Shown piece after piece: positions 27,808 through 40,439 of a stretch of DNA of 64,000 nt. The position numbers and the translations under genes are program-made. Numbering within the stretch: position 1 is the first letter of the stretch; the number at the start of each line of letters is the position of its first letter. Location: positions 5,980,991-6,044,990 of the forward strand of contig NW_002060945.1 of NCBI RefSeq assembly GCF_000150275.1, in the 5' to 3' direction. This stretch comes from Trichoplax adhaerens (lineage: Eukaryota; Placozoa; Uniplacotomia; Trichoplacea; Trichoplacidae). The notes under the pieces were generated by a model. That model did not search any database. It had not been told where the DNA came from and saw only the letters and a program-made list of their open reading frames with translations.

Positions 27808-30800
27808 TTACCGATGACGACTTTTATCCTTTCTTCGCCGCCGTTTCATGTAGCAACAAAGACATCTAAAGCAAGACAATAAAAATTATGATAATTAGTA
27901 TCTAAAAATTCGAAATACTCCTGGGTTACAACACTTTGAAAGATGGTATTTTAGATACAAGCATTTACTTAATATCATCACTACTATCTGATTCTTGAGA
28001 ATGTGTATCATTCAGAGCAGTGAGGGGTTCAGTTGGATTGGCGTCTAATCCACCATTATTGGGAGTATCTTGTCTATCTCCGTTATATGCTTCTGTAGTT
28101 GGCTTTTCCGCCTTTTCTTCACGCCTTGTAGTTGCTGTCTGTGGCTGATTTGGCGCTTTCTTCGACGGATCAGCCCAAGGCTCCTTTTGCGACTGTTGAT
28201 AAAGCCATCATAAGTATATAGCATTTAATTATAGTCTTAAAAGTATACAACTGTCAATTAAAACCTGTCGTGGTTGATTTTCCGTAGTTGTTGCTGTCCT
28301 TGCTGCAGATTCTCTAGGGTGAGTTGAGGGTGGTTTCCTTTCAATAGTGTTATTTGCTGGATCGATGACACCCTAAATTGAATATAACAACAATAAATCT
28401 ATGTTCTCAAAAAGTTATCCAAGTCGATAGCGGTCAATTACATATAAATATATATCATTACCACATTTTTACCAGACCAATCAAATTTAGTTTCGTCTCC
28501 ATATCCTCTCTTTTTGTATAATTCTTTAAAGAGATTTCGTAAGTGATCATAATCTGGCTTTTCAAAAAAGTCTAGTCTTCTCGCATAGCGAAGATACGAA
28601 GCAAATTCCTCTGTATTTTAAGTGAAAAAAAATTAATTTAACTGACAAGGGATTAGAAGTTATCATTACAAAATAAATGAATCGCTCATGCATTTATAAT
28701 TATAATAAATCCAACATACCTGGATAATTTTCGCAAAGAACTTCAATCGGTGTTGATCTTTTGGTATCACCAATCTTTTGATATCTTTCCTTTAAATTAG
28801 CAGCCTGCGCGCAACAACGAACAACATAAGTATAGATAAGTTATTATCGTATCCTACTATTTTAATTTTTAGATATTCGGATACATATCATCAAGGTTGC
28901 TGTTGGTATAATTTATAAAAATGATATCGATATATTTACAATAGAACAACATAATATACGATATCAATATGACAGTCACTTTAACTATTTTTTGAATTAT
29001 TGTTTCGATTTTTTACTTACCGTAAGACCTTGCCATGGTAAACTACCGCGTAGGAAATACATAAACATATGACCTAATGCTTCTAAATCGTCACGCCTAC
29101 TTTGCTCTTTGGGATTTCATAAGTAATACAAATGATATTTGTACATATTAAAACATTATCAATATAGCTAAGAAATTTTAGTCACACATAAAAATCATAA
29201 TGTAGACTATGTACGCGTATTACAAGTTTACTAACCTTTGCCAAGATGGGTATTTATACTCATATACCGTGCTGTTCCAGTAAGACTTTTATGCTCTCTA
29301 TATGGTATATGCTTATTCGTTTCAGGATCAATATATTCTTTGGCTAAGCCAAAATCAATGATATGAATTATATTTTCATGCTTATGATTTGGGCGGCCAA
29401 GCACAAAATTTTCTGGCTTGATATCGCGATATATCACATTTTTCGAGTGAACGTATTCAATTCTATTGAGCTATAAAAGTAAGATATACAATATTTTAGC
29501 CTTGTATAAAGTTGAGAAAAAAAAAAAATTTCAAACAATATGACAGAGTAGAATCATAAAATAATTTTTTTACAGTAAAAAACTTTACAGTACTAGATTT
29601 AGCAATTATACGTGCAATAACTAATCAGTCAATTATAACTACTTCTCTTAGAAATATTCTTTTTCCTACATTGTCTCATATATACATATAGTTATTTAAA
29701 CAAAAAAATCGATAGAGCTCTAAAAGACTACGATAATTAATGGATAGTCATTAAATCGATAGTATCACACTGTACACTAATAGCTATATACGTTTATTTA
29801 TTGCAATTACACTAGATACATATCGCATGATCGATTTAAAAAAGCAGATGTATTAAACAACAGTATAACAATACTATGTTGCAAGAGAGAATAGAGTAAT
29901 TAATTAAGATACTACAGAAAGCATATTAAACTATTTAAACGGATATAGAACATATAATGCAACTCTTTCTTCGTAAATCAATCAAATTAAAAGAGAGAAA
30001 AATTAATACAAATCTGTAGTATAGGAAAATGTTTATCTTTTATATTGATAACACATCAAGGTAGATAGTAAACTTTTTTGATAGAATTTCATAGTGTCGT
30101 ACAATATTGCAAGATTATTTCACTATATTGCAAATATGCCAAAGTAAAAATTTCGATGATATTTTCTATAGTATTTATTTTAAATATACTAACCAGTTGA
30201 ATCGCCAAGAGAATGACAGTTTTAAGCGAGAATTTTCGGTTACAAAATTCGAAAAGGTCTTCCAAACTAGGTCCAAGTAACTCTAAAACCATAGCATTAA
30301 ATTTACCACATGGTCCAAAGTAATAGACTTGAGGTAATCCAACTAATGTATGAGAAAGTGTTAAAATCACGGTAAATAAACATAAGTTACATTCAATATT
30401 AGCATGAATAACAAAAATAGTAGCGACAGTTTAACACATCAAGATGTGACACTTAGTTACGATATTTTATCAACATATACAGCGTTGTTAGAGAATAAAA
30501 AATAAAATAAAATTGCCTCTCTATTTTACTTAATACAACGAGATCATATACCATAATTGCCGATCGTCGATACAATTACATCAAAGAGTATTAATTATTA
30601 ACTTATTGTTGTACTTGATTCACAATGTAAAATGATCATTTCTCAATAATTAATAAGATCACGAAGCCAACTGACGACAATACTACATGACATGCCCGCA
30701 GTTCGGCTGAAAATTTTTTGAGTTTGTGCTATAAATCTGATTCTAATATAAATTATAATATCAATTTCTAATATTATATTTATGAGTATATATTAGCAAT

Positions 30801-33800
30801 AATAACTAACTATAAGCTATTCGATTTTTAAGGTCGATTTTTATAGAAAGACCTAACTTTATCGATACCCCCCTAGTAGTTCACAATGTCAATACCGTAC
30901 ATTCCGAGTTGTACGCTATACGCTATACCATATAGCGCACAAATACAGTACATACGGTATAACATAGCATCTTAGGTGAAATTCTGTCAAAACATTGGTG
31001 CTATATATTAAGCAATTAAGGTAAGAATACCTTCATGCGCTTTTTTCGTTGTAACTATAACTATGGCGATTTTAATATTATTACAGATTACCGTCCTAAT
31101 ATACTGTACATCAAAACAGACATTGTCGTGCAATATTTCAATACAAACAATAAATATCAGCGATAAAATTGCAATATTAATTCAATATTAATAACATAAT
31201 CATAATTAACTACTTATTAAGTAGTCATTTTTACTGATGTTTAATATATAACTTAAAATGCCTTCATCAATCATTATACCTGTATACTACAGCGTAGTTT
31301 AGTATGACATTGAGCATAGCTAATCACAACTCCAGCATTGTCTGATAGTCGCTGACGATTATAATACTTGTATAACTTAGTTAATAGAGCGTTAACTACA
31401 CAGCCAAGCTATATGTACGTATCTACTACAATAGACTATATATAAATCCTTTAAACATTATGTAGTATACCAAGATCAATGTAATAATATTTGCAATTAG
31501 CTACGCTCGATTTATACATTGTGCGTAAATAAATGCTATTATAATTTTCTACCATAAATATGACAGTTTACCACTAATCAGGTTTAATTTTTAATACTAT
31601 GTAAGTAGCATCTGCATGATTCCCTTGTTGGGCAGTATCATAAATAGATAAAAATAATTTCAATTATTATAAATGAATAAAAAAAAAACGGCCTTAAGAA
31701 TAATCACTGCTTAACTGATAAATTTATAATAAATTAAAAGATATGTATACCCTACGAAAATTTTACATCTAATCGCGAGCCATTCATTATTCAGCTAATT
31801 AGAAATATTCCTAACATCTGAGATAGCAAATAGAGCTCAAAAAGAGAAGTGCAATAACGATATTTATATCTGCTTATCAACTTTCGCCAACTGTACCAGC
31901 ATGGATATTTAGAATGCGTAAAAAAGTACAGATACACTATATCTGTTTCTTTTAGCGTTCAATATAAGAAATTTGGTAGAAAAGAAAATGAACGAAATGC
32001 TTAGAATAAAATTTAAGGCACTAATAAATTTGTACTAAGTTAAAAAAAAAAAATGAAGAGTAAAGTTAGTAAGCTGAAAATATCTACACTAAATTCCACA
32101 TTATTATATTACACTAAAGTTATGAACAAGTAAGCGACAAAGTAAGTAATGTCAAGTACATTAATACCTATAGATCGTGTATCCATAAACGGCACAACAC
32201 TACAGTATATAGTACTATAATATAATTACTGCACTATCAGTGTGAAACAACGGCAAATTTAATACCGTAACATGACCATATTAAAATCCTATTATATTAA
32301 TCAAATGATCTGTAGCTTTCACACTTGAAGCCAAAATTACTTTGCAACTCAGTAGTCACTATAGTAACTGTAACTTAATCGTCTAATAATACTTCATTGG
32401 AAGAAAATAGCTAAAAAATTCGGCATAAAAAATAGAAGTATAAATATTTTCTATACGTTGCGTATAATACAAAAATAGAATCAAATGGATAGAATAGAGA
32501 AAAAAAAATTGAAAATATACCATAGGATATTGCATGTCATTATGAAAAGATGAAATTGATGACTGGCAGCGTACTAATTCGTAAGTATATTTGTGATTAC
32601 TGTAGGATTATCTATCGTTCGGCAGTTTGTACCACGAATGATATAAAAATTGAAAGATAGAGGTATTTTGGATACAGTTTCGATCGTATTTTATCTTGGA
32701 TTCAGTTCATAATAATTATTGTCAAGAGACAATAATAATAGTAAAGAAATACTTCTCTATGAAAATAGTATCATCAGGAGTAGCGTCTTAATTTATTTAC
32801 TTAATCACATATCGATAACGGTATGATTAATTATTAGCAATCAGATAAGACTGCAGCATTATCGATGAGCAAAACTTTCGAAGATTAAACGGTAAAATAC
32901 AGTGAGTACAAGTGTAGAATAATCAAAGGGAATGATAGTAGATAAACTAGAATGTTATACTCTTTACTGTATCAATTTTAGAATACAAACTTAAGTTAGT
33001 AAATCTCTTACCATTTTTGCCTAATACTTTATAGAAACGATATTCTAGATGCAATTGAGGAGCTCGTGTTTTCATTGCTTCCTATAATGCATTTAAAATG
33101 GAAGATGATTTCGGTTAATGTAGTTAATTACGGCAAATAACGGTAACAAGTACACTGTAAATAATATCATAAAGGCTCACAGTGTCACAAAACGTTATAA
33201 TCCGTACACAAGTATTAATCTGACGAAGATAGTAATTGAATGGAATAATCAAAACTATTCTTAGCTCCTTAAAAATTCGACCTTTTACTAATATATAATG
33301 GAGAATAACGCTCTACAGTATATATATATATATATATATATAGATCAAAAGGTAAATATTGTTGTAGGTCTAACGTTAGCAAGGTGGTTCAAAATTGTAT
33401 GAAGCTACGGCTATAACATAAATATATCATATTACGCAGTACACGTAGTGGGAAAATAAAAACTAAACAATCATAGCAACTATTACAAATTTGCGTATAT
33501 CCTTTGTGCGCTTAAACTATTATCATCATCTATTACTGTACAGTACTGTATATAATAATTATTAGTTTGCGCGTATTTCCATCCACATCTCATTTTATCA
33601 AAATTTGTTTACGCGCTTGATATCACTGATTACTAATCGCAACAAAAAGGTGAATAAACTTACCAATTTAATCGCCACTCGTTCGTTATTATAGAGATTT
33701 TTACCTGTCCAATGGAATTTCAATAAAAATACTATTTTAGTAAAAAACTTTCGAATGAGCAATACCATGGTGTCTCATCACTAGAATAATTCTATGTATG

Positions 33801-36623
33801 ATACGTATTTAAAATTTGATCTTAATCAAGCTATATTGCATGCACAGTATCACAAAACTATTGTCAATCAGACAATAAATAAAAATTCATCAAGTCGGAT
33901 ACATAAATCACAAATTATACATAGTACTGGTGTTCTCGATATTCAAGTGAAATTTTAGCATTGGTTAAGAAGCCTATACAGTATACACTCATGGAAAAGG
34001 GTCTTAACGTTGCTCGTTTGTAATTTTATTCAGTAAAATAGGCAGTTGTAACAGTTACGTATTTTGCCTTTAGTATCTAAAAATGGTACATTCAGTAACA
34101 TCATCATCCCATCCAAATTTTGCGGTCTTTGACTGTAGTATCGAATGTATTCGAAAGATTTTACAAGTGCTATACAAAACTAGTGTTATAGTAATTATTA
34201 GCTAGTTCTAAATTTTACGAGTGTACCTTTGTATACAGTACTATTATAATTTTAGTGTCGAGATATCGCTATCAACATGATATAATTTCCCTATTCCATA
34301 AGTAAAATGTAGACTGAACTGATGTGAGAATATTGTAGTGTACATCCTGTCGATTATTTGAAAGCGTTATTTGAATCCAAAGTCATTAGGAAGAAGTCAA
34401 CTGCAATATAAAAGTCAGATTGAAGGAATTGCCATTACTCCCGCTACAATCTTAAGTACGGAATAACTTCTCATATTTTTATAACAGCATGGATACGCTT
34501 GACAACGATCGATAGGAATTGAGTGATATCGTGTAGAAGATTCCGTAATCTAGTAAGTTAATGTGATAATTTTGCCCCATTTTTAGGGGGGGCCCGATTC
34601 GTCTTATAAAAAATAATATAATATAACGATCATTATGTCAAGACAATCACGTTGGTAACTAGAAAAGATAATTGGTTTCAATGCTGTAAGATAATGTGTA
34701 AATGAACAATATCATACTGTCATTCGTTTTAAAGTAAGTTAAATGTTGTACAATCTCAATAAAAGCATAGCAACGTACAGTAGTGAGCTGACTATATGAT
34801 ATCATTTGGCATACAAGGCAAAATTAAAGAAAGCAATTGTTACACAGATAGTATATTGGGTCGCTCATCAAGTAAATGTATCTTTTACATAGTATATTAG
34901 GTTTCAAATTGAAGGAATGGATAAAACAATAAAAGGAGAAAAAATAAAATTTTTGAATACACTTTTTTTACAAAGTGACTCAAATAAGAAAAGGTAAATC
35001 ACATCTGTAGCATGCCATTGTCGATTAAATCATTTTTTTGGACAGCATTGCTAGATTAAGGTTAATATATCAAGTTATATTCTAGTCGATGTATCATGAA
35101 GGCAAATAGCATTTCCATCTCGATCAGAATCCCCTCTTTAGACATCAACAAGTAAGTTATGGAATAGTGGGTGAATCAGTGACCATTTGAGTCAAGAGTA
35201 GGAAGTGAAAAGAAGAAAAAAAAAAAAATATTAGGGATTTAGACTACAACTGTTTAAAATTTTTTATTTCAATCGGACATTAAGCTATTGTAAGCGATAG
35301 CCACATGCAGTACACAACTCTTCTGCCATACTGTGTAGTGTGTACTGTAGCGTGGTTATGTATTGTGTCGACTACTGTCTCTATTAGTTGTTCCACTGCG
35401 AACAAAAAAAAATCAAGGCGAACGCTTAGAAATAGGAGCTTGGTTAATTCCATTTAGACTATTATTTCAACATGACTATTTAGCAAAGATAATTTATTGC
35501 AGTAGTCATGGTCTACAATTTGATGACAAGACCAAGCAAGAAGAGATTGGCAATCATGATTGATCGATCGATTAACTGAATCGAGTTGTATTGGAAGGTT
35601 TTTATTTGTGCATCTGGGAGTCGATTGAGTATGTTGAAATATTGGAAAGATGTTGACGGCACTTGTAGAAATTCCAGTTGATGCTAAGTGGATTTTCTAT
35701 TTACAGTAGTAAGTGCTCAAACAGTCTATTGGATAGTAGGACTGTAGTCATTAGGACAATCTGCCGTCCATCATGCTTTGGTAGTTGACTATTGATTTCT
35801 ACAATGGCCATGGTCAAAGTATTGGCATATTGTATCCAACACCGACACTATTTGTAATGATGACAGCCATCAAAATGGGAGTGTACTACTGTAGTATCCA
35901 CGATGCAGTACTAACTATAGCGATAAAAGTAATACCTCGATGGCACTCCTTGTTCACTGTCTATGTAACCATTGCCAACAGTATACTATTGCTTGTCAAC
36001 GATCGATATTGCCCAACTGCAACGGCATGTAAAAACGAGCGCGGCTACAACATCAATGAAGATGGATTTGATCGTCTTGATTAATGGTAAATGCTGCAAA
36101 TACAATAATTGCCTTTCTATAAACGACATTAACAAGCGTGCAATGAGAAGTGATTGTGTTTTAGGAGAGTTGAAAAAGTACGGTATGGAGGCTTTGTTAG
36201 AGGCAGAGTAGTACCTCTGAATACGTAAAGTACAACTCAATAAAGCTACGACAAGATTCCAACGACACAATCGGCGTCGGTAGAATAAAACGAGTACGAT
36301 TTCAATGAGTTGAAAAGAACTTGGTATTGGTTATTAGAACAAAATTGATATTGTCAGGCAGGCAGCAAGAATGAATCGACTAGTTTGGTTGGATGATAGA
36401 AATGAGTACGATATTGCCGTTGAATAACGATCATACCTAAATAAATTTCGCCAAAATTGCCCCGACCAATGCGTCTACCCACACGAAAATTAGGTCCAAC
36501 CATCAATACACTAGAATTGGATGAAGCTGAGCCAGCACGGGAAGCTTGACTACCACTATTTGTGCGTGTGCCACGCGGCTTACGTTGATGATGTTGATCG
36601 GTGTCTTTCTCGCGTCTTTGCAT
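27808..36623 (-). CDS. CSNK1G: Casein kinase 1 gamma, membrane-anchored Ser/Thr kinase
   Basis: CK1-gamma kinases phosphorylate targets such as LRP6 at the plasma membrane in Wnt signalling. Eleven exons join in phase to give 463 residues: 36437-36623, 33664-33704, 33012-33081, 30194-30342, 29236-29470, 29021-29106, 28720-28804, 28462-28610, 28265-28372, 27969-28192 and 27808-27865. Landmarks are the P-loop GRGNFG (53-58), VAIK with Lys75, YRDIKPEN with catalytic Asp165, DFG at 188-190, and '[11 protein letters not shown]', the CK1 'SIN' motif. 'FEKPDYD' and a poly-basic, cysteine-rich end '[14 protein letters not shown]' follow. The end matches the gamma-type palmitoylated tail and separates it from CK1 alpha, delta and epsilon. 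The start at 36623 is the first in-frame ATG; the frame upstream is open but has none. The 91-residue-long stretch before the tail is hydrophilic and probably disordered. Confidence 0.95.
30343..33011 (-). other. Long intron of CSNK1G (exon 3 to exon 4)
   Basis: About 2.7 kb of AT-rich sequence between in-phase splice sites. I see no second gene, RNA gene or transposon ends in it. It is far longer than most introns in this window. Confidence 0.7.
33319..33342. repeat. (TA)n microsatellite in CSNK1G intron 2
   Basis: TA run of about 24 bp, starting at the end of a 'ctacagta' word. Confidence 0.95.
33705..36436 (-). other. First long intron of CSNK1G
   Basis: About 2.7 kb between exon 1 and exon 2. 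The part near exon 1 (35300-36300) is less AT-rich and has overlapping open frames of 79-99 codons on both strands (35785-36084, 35972-36211, 35986-36270). None resembles a known family. This may be regulatory intron sequence close to the promoter. A 'ggggggcccg' tract lies near 34587. Confidence 0.6.
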
Positions 36624-38393
36624 TGTATATTGTAGAGTGTCTTGATGGCGTGGATGAGTCAATTGGGTTGCAATATCGTCGATCTTTTTGGAAGAGTAAT
36701 GGATGGACAAAATGTCAATACTGTATCAAGGATTAACTGTTATCGTATGGAATACAAGGTAGAAAAAAGTTCCAATTACACAAGCATATATCAACAGTAA
36801 CACCTAAAGGCTTACAATAAAAATACTCTACAGTAGAGTTGTGTTGAATATTGCAAGGAAAATTCAAAACTACTCGTCGACGCTAGAACGGATTACTTGA
36901 AGATGTAATCCAATTAGTCCACAATATTACTGCGATAATAATGACTAGACAGTATACACAAGTCAAAATGGGGGTCTTCGTTTCCGATCTACTGTCAGTG
37001 AAGGAGAGTTGAATGGAAATCGCTATGGATGTCAAGGAAGAATGAAGCTAGCCGGCAAAGAGTGATTTGGTTTTTTGTCTATGATGGCCTGCTGATATCA
37101 ACTTTTTTTTTTTCCCCTAATAATTTTGATACCTTTGCTTCTTCTCCAAGTTCAAAGTGGTGCTTTTATGGACAAGAGATTGCAATCAGCGTAAGTTAAT
37201 TGGTAGCGTTAGCGATCTACTTGAACAATATTGTAATAGATCACGTTCAAATTCAAGAAATTGGAAAGTGATACTGCTGGACGTACAACGCTAGCGTGAA
37301 TGGAGATCGTCCAGTTACCGTGTTGTACAGTATGAGATTGCCTTGTGTTGAGAACTATGTCCACTCAGTCAGAGTTGAAGACTTGATACTTGAGCCAGTC
37401 AAGAATAATTTGCAAGTGATCTATGCTACACTATTCAATCACGGAGTCCATGTTCTCTCCTTTCCTCTTAATTCATATTACATTGCTTGTATCTCGCCAA
37501 TAGATTGAAAAATAGTCCCACCACGTCGTTAAGTTCAATCTTCACCGTGGTGAAAGTTTTCTCTTTTGGGCTTGAGCGTTTTCTACCGGTGTAGTTCTAC
37601 TAGCAATAAGTTCAGCCTGTGCTGGCGCGTCTAGTCTACTACGCAAGTACCTCTCGATCGGTTATACTGTGCTCTAGTGTAAAAGGGGGCAGTCATGGTC
37701 TACTATTGTGCCAACCCATCTACTCTTACAGTGTACAGTATGTTTTACCAATGGCAAAGCAATATCGACTCGCGAGTGAGTACTGTAGACTGTAGACCAT
37801 GTAGGTTTCCATGGCAAAACATACAGTACTGTATGGTGTCGAGTAGACACTGTGTTGGACTAGAGATGCGGTGAAGATGGCTGTTTATTCAAGTGTTGAA
37901 TATGGTAGACCAAGTTTTTTTTTCCTTTATTACTGCCCATTTTAATGGATTGAACTTGTTCAATCAAGATGCACTTGTACAGTATTGAATATCTTTTTCA
38001 TCATGCATTTTCATCAGGCCTCCATCGTGATGAGCAGTAGTGTACTCAACTCTACCATATTGTACACACGGAAGGCGTAAAGTATAGTACTGTTTTCTTT
38101 CTTCCTCACTTATTGTATTCTACCTTCTTTCTTTCTTTTTACAGTCCATTCTCCATCTTCCACAGTCGGCTGTCATGACCGTAGACATGTACGCGTACTT
38201 GTCAACAAAGATTTTACTCTACCGATATAGTGTTTGTGAACATCTTCTACAGTATATACTCTACTCTATCCAACCAATGTAAGATGCATACTGTACGTTT
38301 GCTTGTTGCTAAGTAGGCAAGGCGTAGCTGCCAATTGGCGACGCAAGAACAAATAGCAGAATACAGAAATAACTCATACCGATCGTATGACAT

Positions 38394-38660
38394 ATGACTC
38401 AGGAGCAGTTATCATTCACTGGTTGAAATACTGTACCACAGTTAGAAGAAAAATGCTCCTACTCAACTTAGTCATCCAGTCTTCACTGATCGATGATCCT
38501 CAGCAACCAATATACAAAACCCGTATGACATATGACTCATGAGTAGTCAGCATTCACTGGTTGAAATACTGTACCACAGTTGTAAAAAAAATGCTCCTAC
38601 TCAACTCAGTCAACCAATCTTCACTGATAGATGATCCTCAGCAACCAATATACAAAATGC
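38394..38660. repeat. Recent tandem duplication, period 128 bp
   Basis: Copy 1 (38394-38521) and copy 2 (38522 onward) both begin 'cgtatgacatatgactca' and keep 'attcactggttgaaatactg', 'atgctcctactcaact' and 'gatgatcctcagcaaccaa' with only a few differences. The high identity suggests a recent event. Confidence 0.95.
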
Positions 38661-38789
38661 CTCCCTCTCTACTTCTGAAAATAACAGTACTCAAGTTGAA
38701 AGTTGGAATTGGGGGAATACTATTCAACAGTGTACTATCGAAGTTCAGACAAGGACTACTCGACCCCAATTCACTCATTGACTGCCTGT

Positions 38790-39145
38790 ACAGTGTACAG
38801 TATACAGTAAGCCGCGGTGGTGCGCCTAGTGCCGTGTGGTGCGGGCTGCCAGTGCTGCGCAGCCGCATCAAATGCCGGTCGAGATACGGTGTACAGTACA
38901 GAGTGCAGATACAATCAAACTGTACACTGTACACTGTACAGCACTACAGTATACAGTTACCGTGCTTAGTACTGCATACTACAGTTCAAGACACTGTAGC
39001 CGACGTCGAAAAAAGGATGACACAGTTAGACCTGAGAAAGGTTCGGTTCGGTTCGAAACTGTAGGATCTCATACTGACACTGTACTGGTATTTAGTCTGT
39101 ATTGCACTCATGGAAAATCTTACCCAGTGCTCGGTACAGTACACC
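38790..39145. repeat. Cluster of GTACAGTA / TACTGTAC palindromic words
   Basis: Within about 350 bp upstream of NDUFA13 there are many copies of 'tgtacagt', 'actgtaca' and 'tacagtata', including a run near 38920-38955. The words are self-complementary, so single strands could fold. Confidence 0.8.
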
Positions 39146-39215
39146 AGCGAAAACACTTTCAGGTTAAAACCCGTTGGGTGTCACTACCTGAGTACCGTCT
39201 GTACGGCAGAACAAT

Positions 39216-40439
39216 ATGGCGTCTGATGGAGTCAAGATGAGGCAGGAGATGCCGCCCAAAGGTGGCTATCCCATGGTAGAATATCAACGAAATTTGCCAC
39301 GGAGAGGTGTCTCTGGAGCAGCAATGATCATTGGTAGTGCTGCAATTATGTCATTTGGATTCTATCTAGTAATTAAAGGCAATCGACATCGAAGGTAATT
39401 ACTGTCGATATCTTGTTATGCTTTGTTGCACAGGAGGTAACCTGTAAGCTTGATCAATCAGAATAACCTACGGTAATACGAAGAATTGCATAATACTGAC
39501 GGTGATATTCTAACTTCTATTATTGTATGGCTGTTTCATTCCAACAATTTTATCCAAACTAGAAAGTGTTAGCACTTGCTACAACGGTTTTACTACTTTA
39601 ATACATACTCTTGATAATCAGGTCTACTTGATATACATTTGCACCTACATACACGTATGGACCATTGAACCTACTGTATAAACTTCTCTTATCCTACTCA
39701 ACTACTATATAATTCTAATATTAATGATATTGTGAAGTACTTATGATCGAGTAAGTCATTCCTTCAGTATTTGACCAGAGTTCAAAGAAAAAGCTTTTTC
39801 TCTCACCTCAATGATATTGACCGTATCCAGATGATGTCCCGCCGTGGACTCTCATCAAATACGTGTACAGTAATATAATTCGTACTGTAGATTCGCTAAT
39901 TTTACTACATCTTTACATGGTGTCCTGCAGTTGCATCTATCTCATATTTAATACTTATAAGGATTGTCCAAGCTCAGTCTACTTTACAATAACGCGTCAT
40001 TTTTGTCCTTAATAATCATCTAATAGAGTGCTAAAACAAGAAAGACTAGAAGCCAGACACTTTGTAAGGCCGTTAATACAAGCAGAAGAAGATAGAAGGT
40101 ATGTACAGTATACTACTGTATACGGTATACAGCACTTACCGTATACCATCAAATGATTTGTTACTTTCCTTAGTGATATCAACAGTGTTCAATGAACCTG
40201 CTGAACATGGATAGTTTTAACTAATACAATATTAAAGTCTAATGAATAAATATTGATATCATACATCATCTTACCGCTATCTTATTTATAACAATGGCAG
40301 AATACTTCGCCGTCTCAAATGTTTAGAATATGAGGAAGCGAAAATTATGCAGAATGTACCAGGATGGGTTATAGGTGAAAGTGTTTATCATACCGATCGA
40401 TGGGTGCAGCCACCTGCTGAACAATTATCTAGATTTTGA
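39216..40439 (+). CDS. NDUFA13: NADH dehydrogenase (ubiquinone) 1 alpha subunit 13 (GRIM-19)
   Basis: Accessory subunit of mitochondrial complex I, inner membrane. Three exons join in phase: 39216-39394, 40027-40098 and 40301-40439, giving 129 residues. The N-terminus has 'QEMPPKGGYPMVEYQRNLP' (residues 10-28) and 'RRGVSGAAM', the family signature. One transmembrane segment follows (about 34-54), then basic 'KGNRHRR', a helical 'LEARHFVRPLIQAEEDRR', and 'MQNVPGWVIGESVYHTDRWV', which matches the conserved end of the matrix domain. Human GRIM-19 has about 144 residues; this one stops soon after 'RWV' and so lacks the last 15-20. There is no cleavable presequence, as usual for the family. It lies head-to-head with CSNK1G. 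Confidence 0.95.

Larger units (their letters stand above)
36624..39215. promoter_or_regulatory. Divergent intergenic region between CSNK1G and NDUFA13
   Basis: The two genes are transcribed away from each other, so both promoters should lie within these 2.6 kb. The sequence is visibly less AT-rich than the rest of the window, especially 37200-39200, and carries many TACAGTA/TACTGTA palindromes. Open frames at 38561-39064 and 38836-39240 run through these repeats and are not convincing genes. No core promoter element can be singled out. Confidence 0.55.

Noticed and set aside
35785-36084. 99-codon open frame in CSNK1G intron 1
   Set aside because: Not recognised, overlapped by other open frames in both directions, no splice or start context.
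39030-39062. 'ggttcggttcgaaac' resembling a tRNA T-arm
   Set aside because: No acceptor stem or anticodon arm can be drawn around it.
38561-39064. 167-codon open frame upstream of NDUFA13
   Set aside because: It runs through a 128 bp duplication and TACAGTA repeats (giving 'YSVQYTV'-like peptides), has no family resemblance, and an overlapping frame on the other strand is also open.
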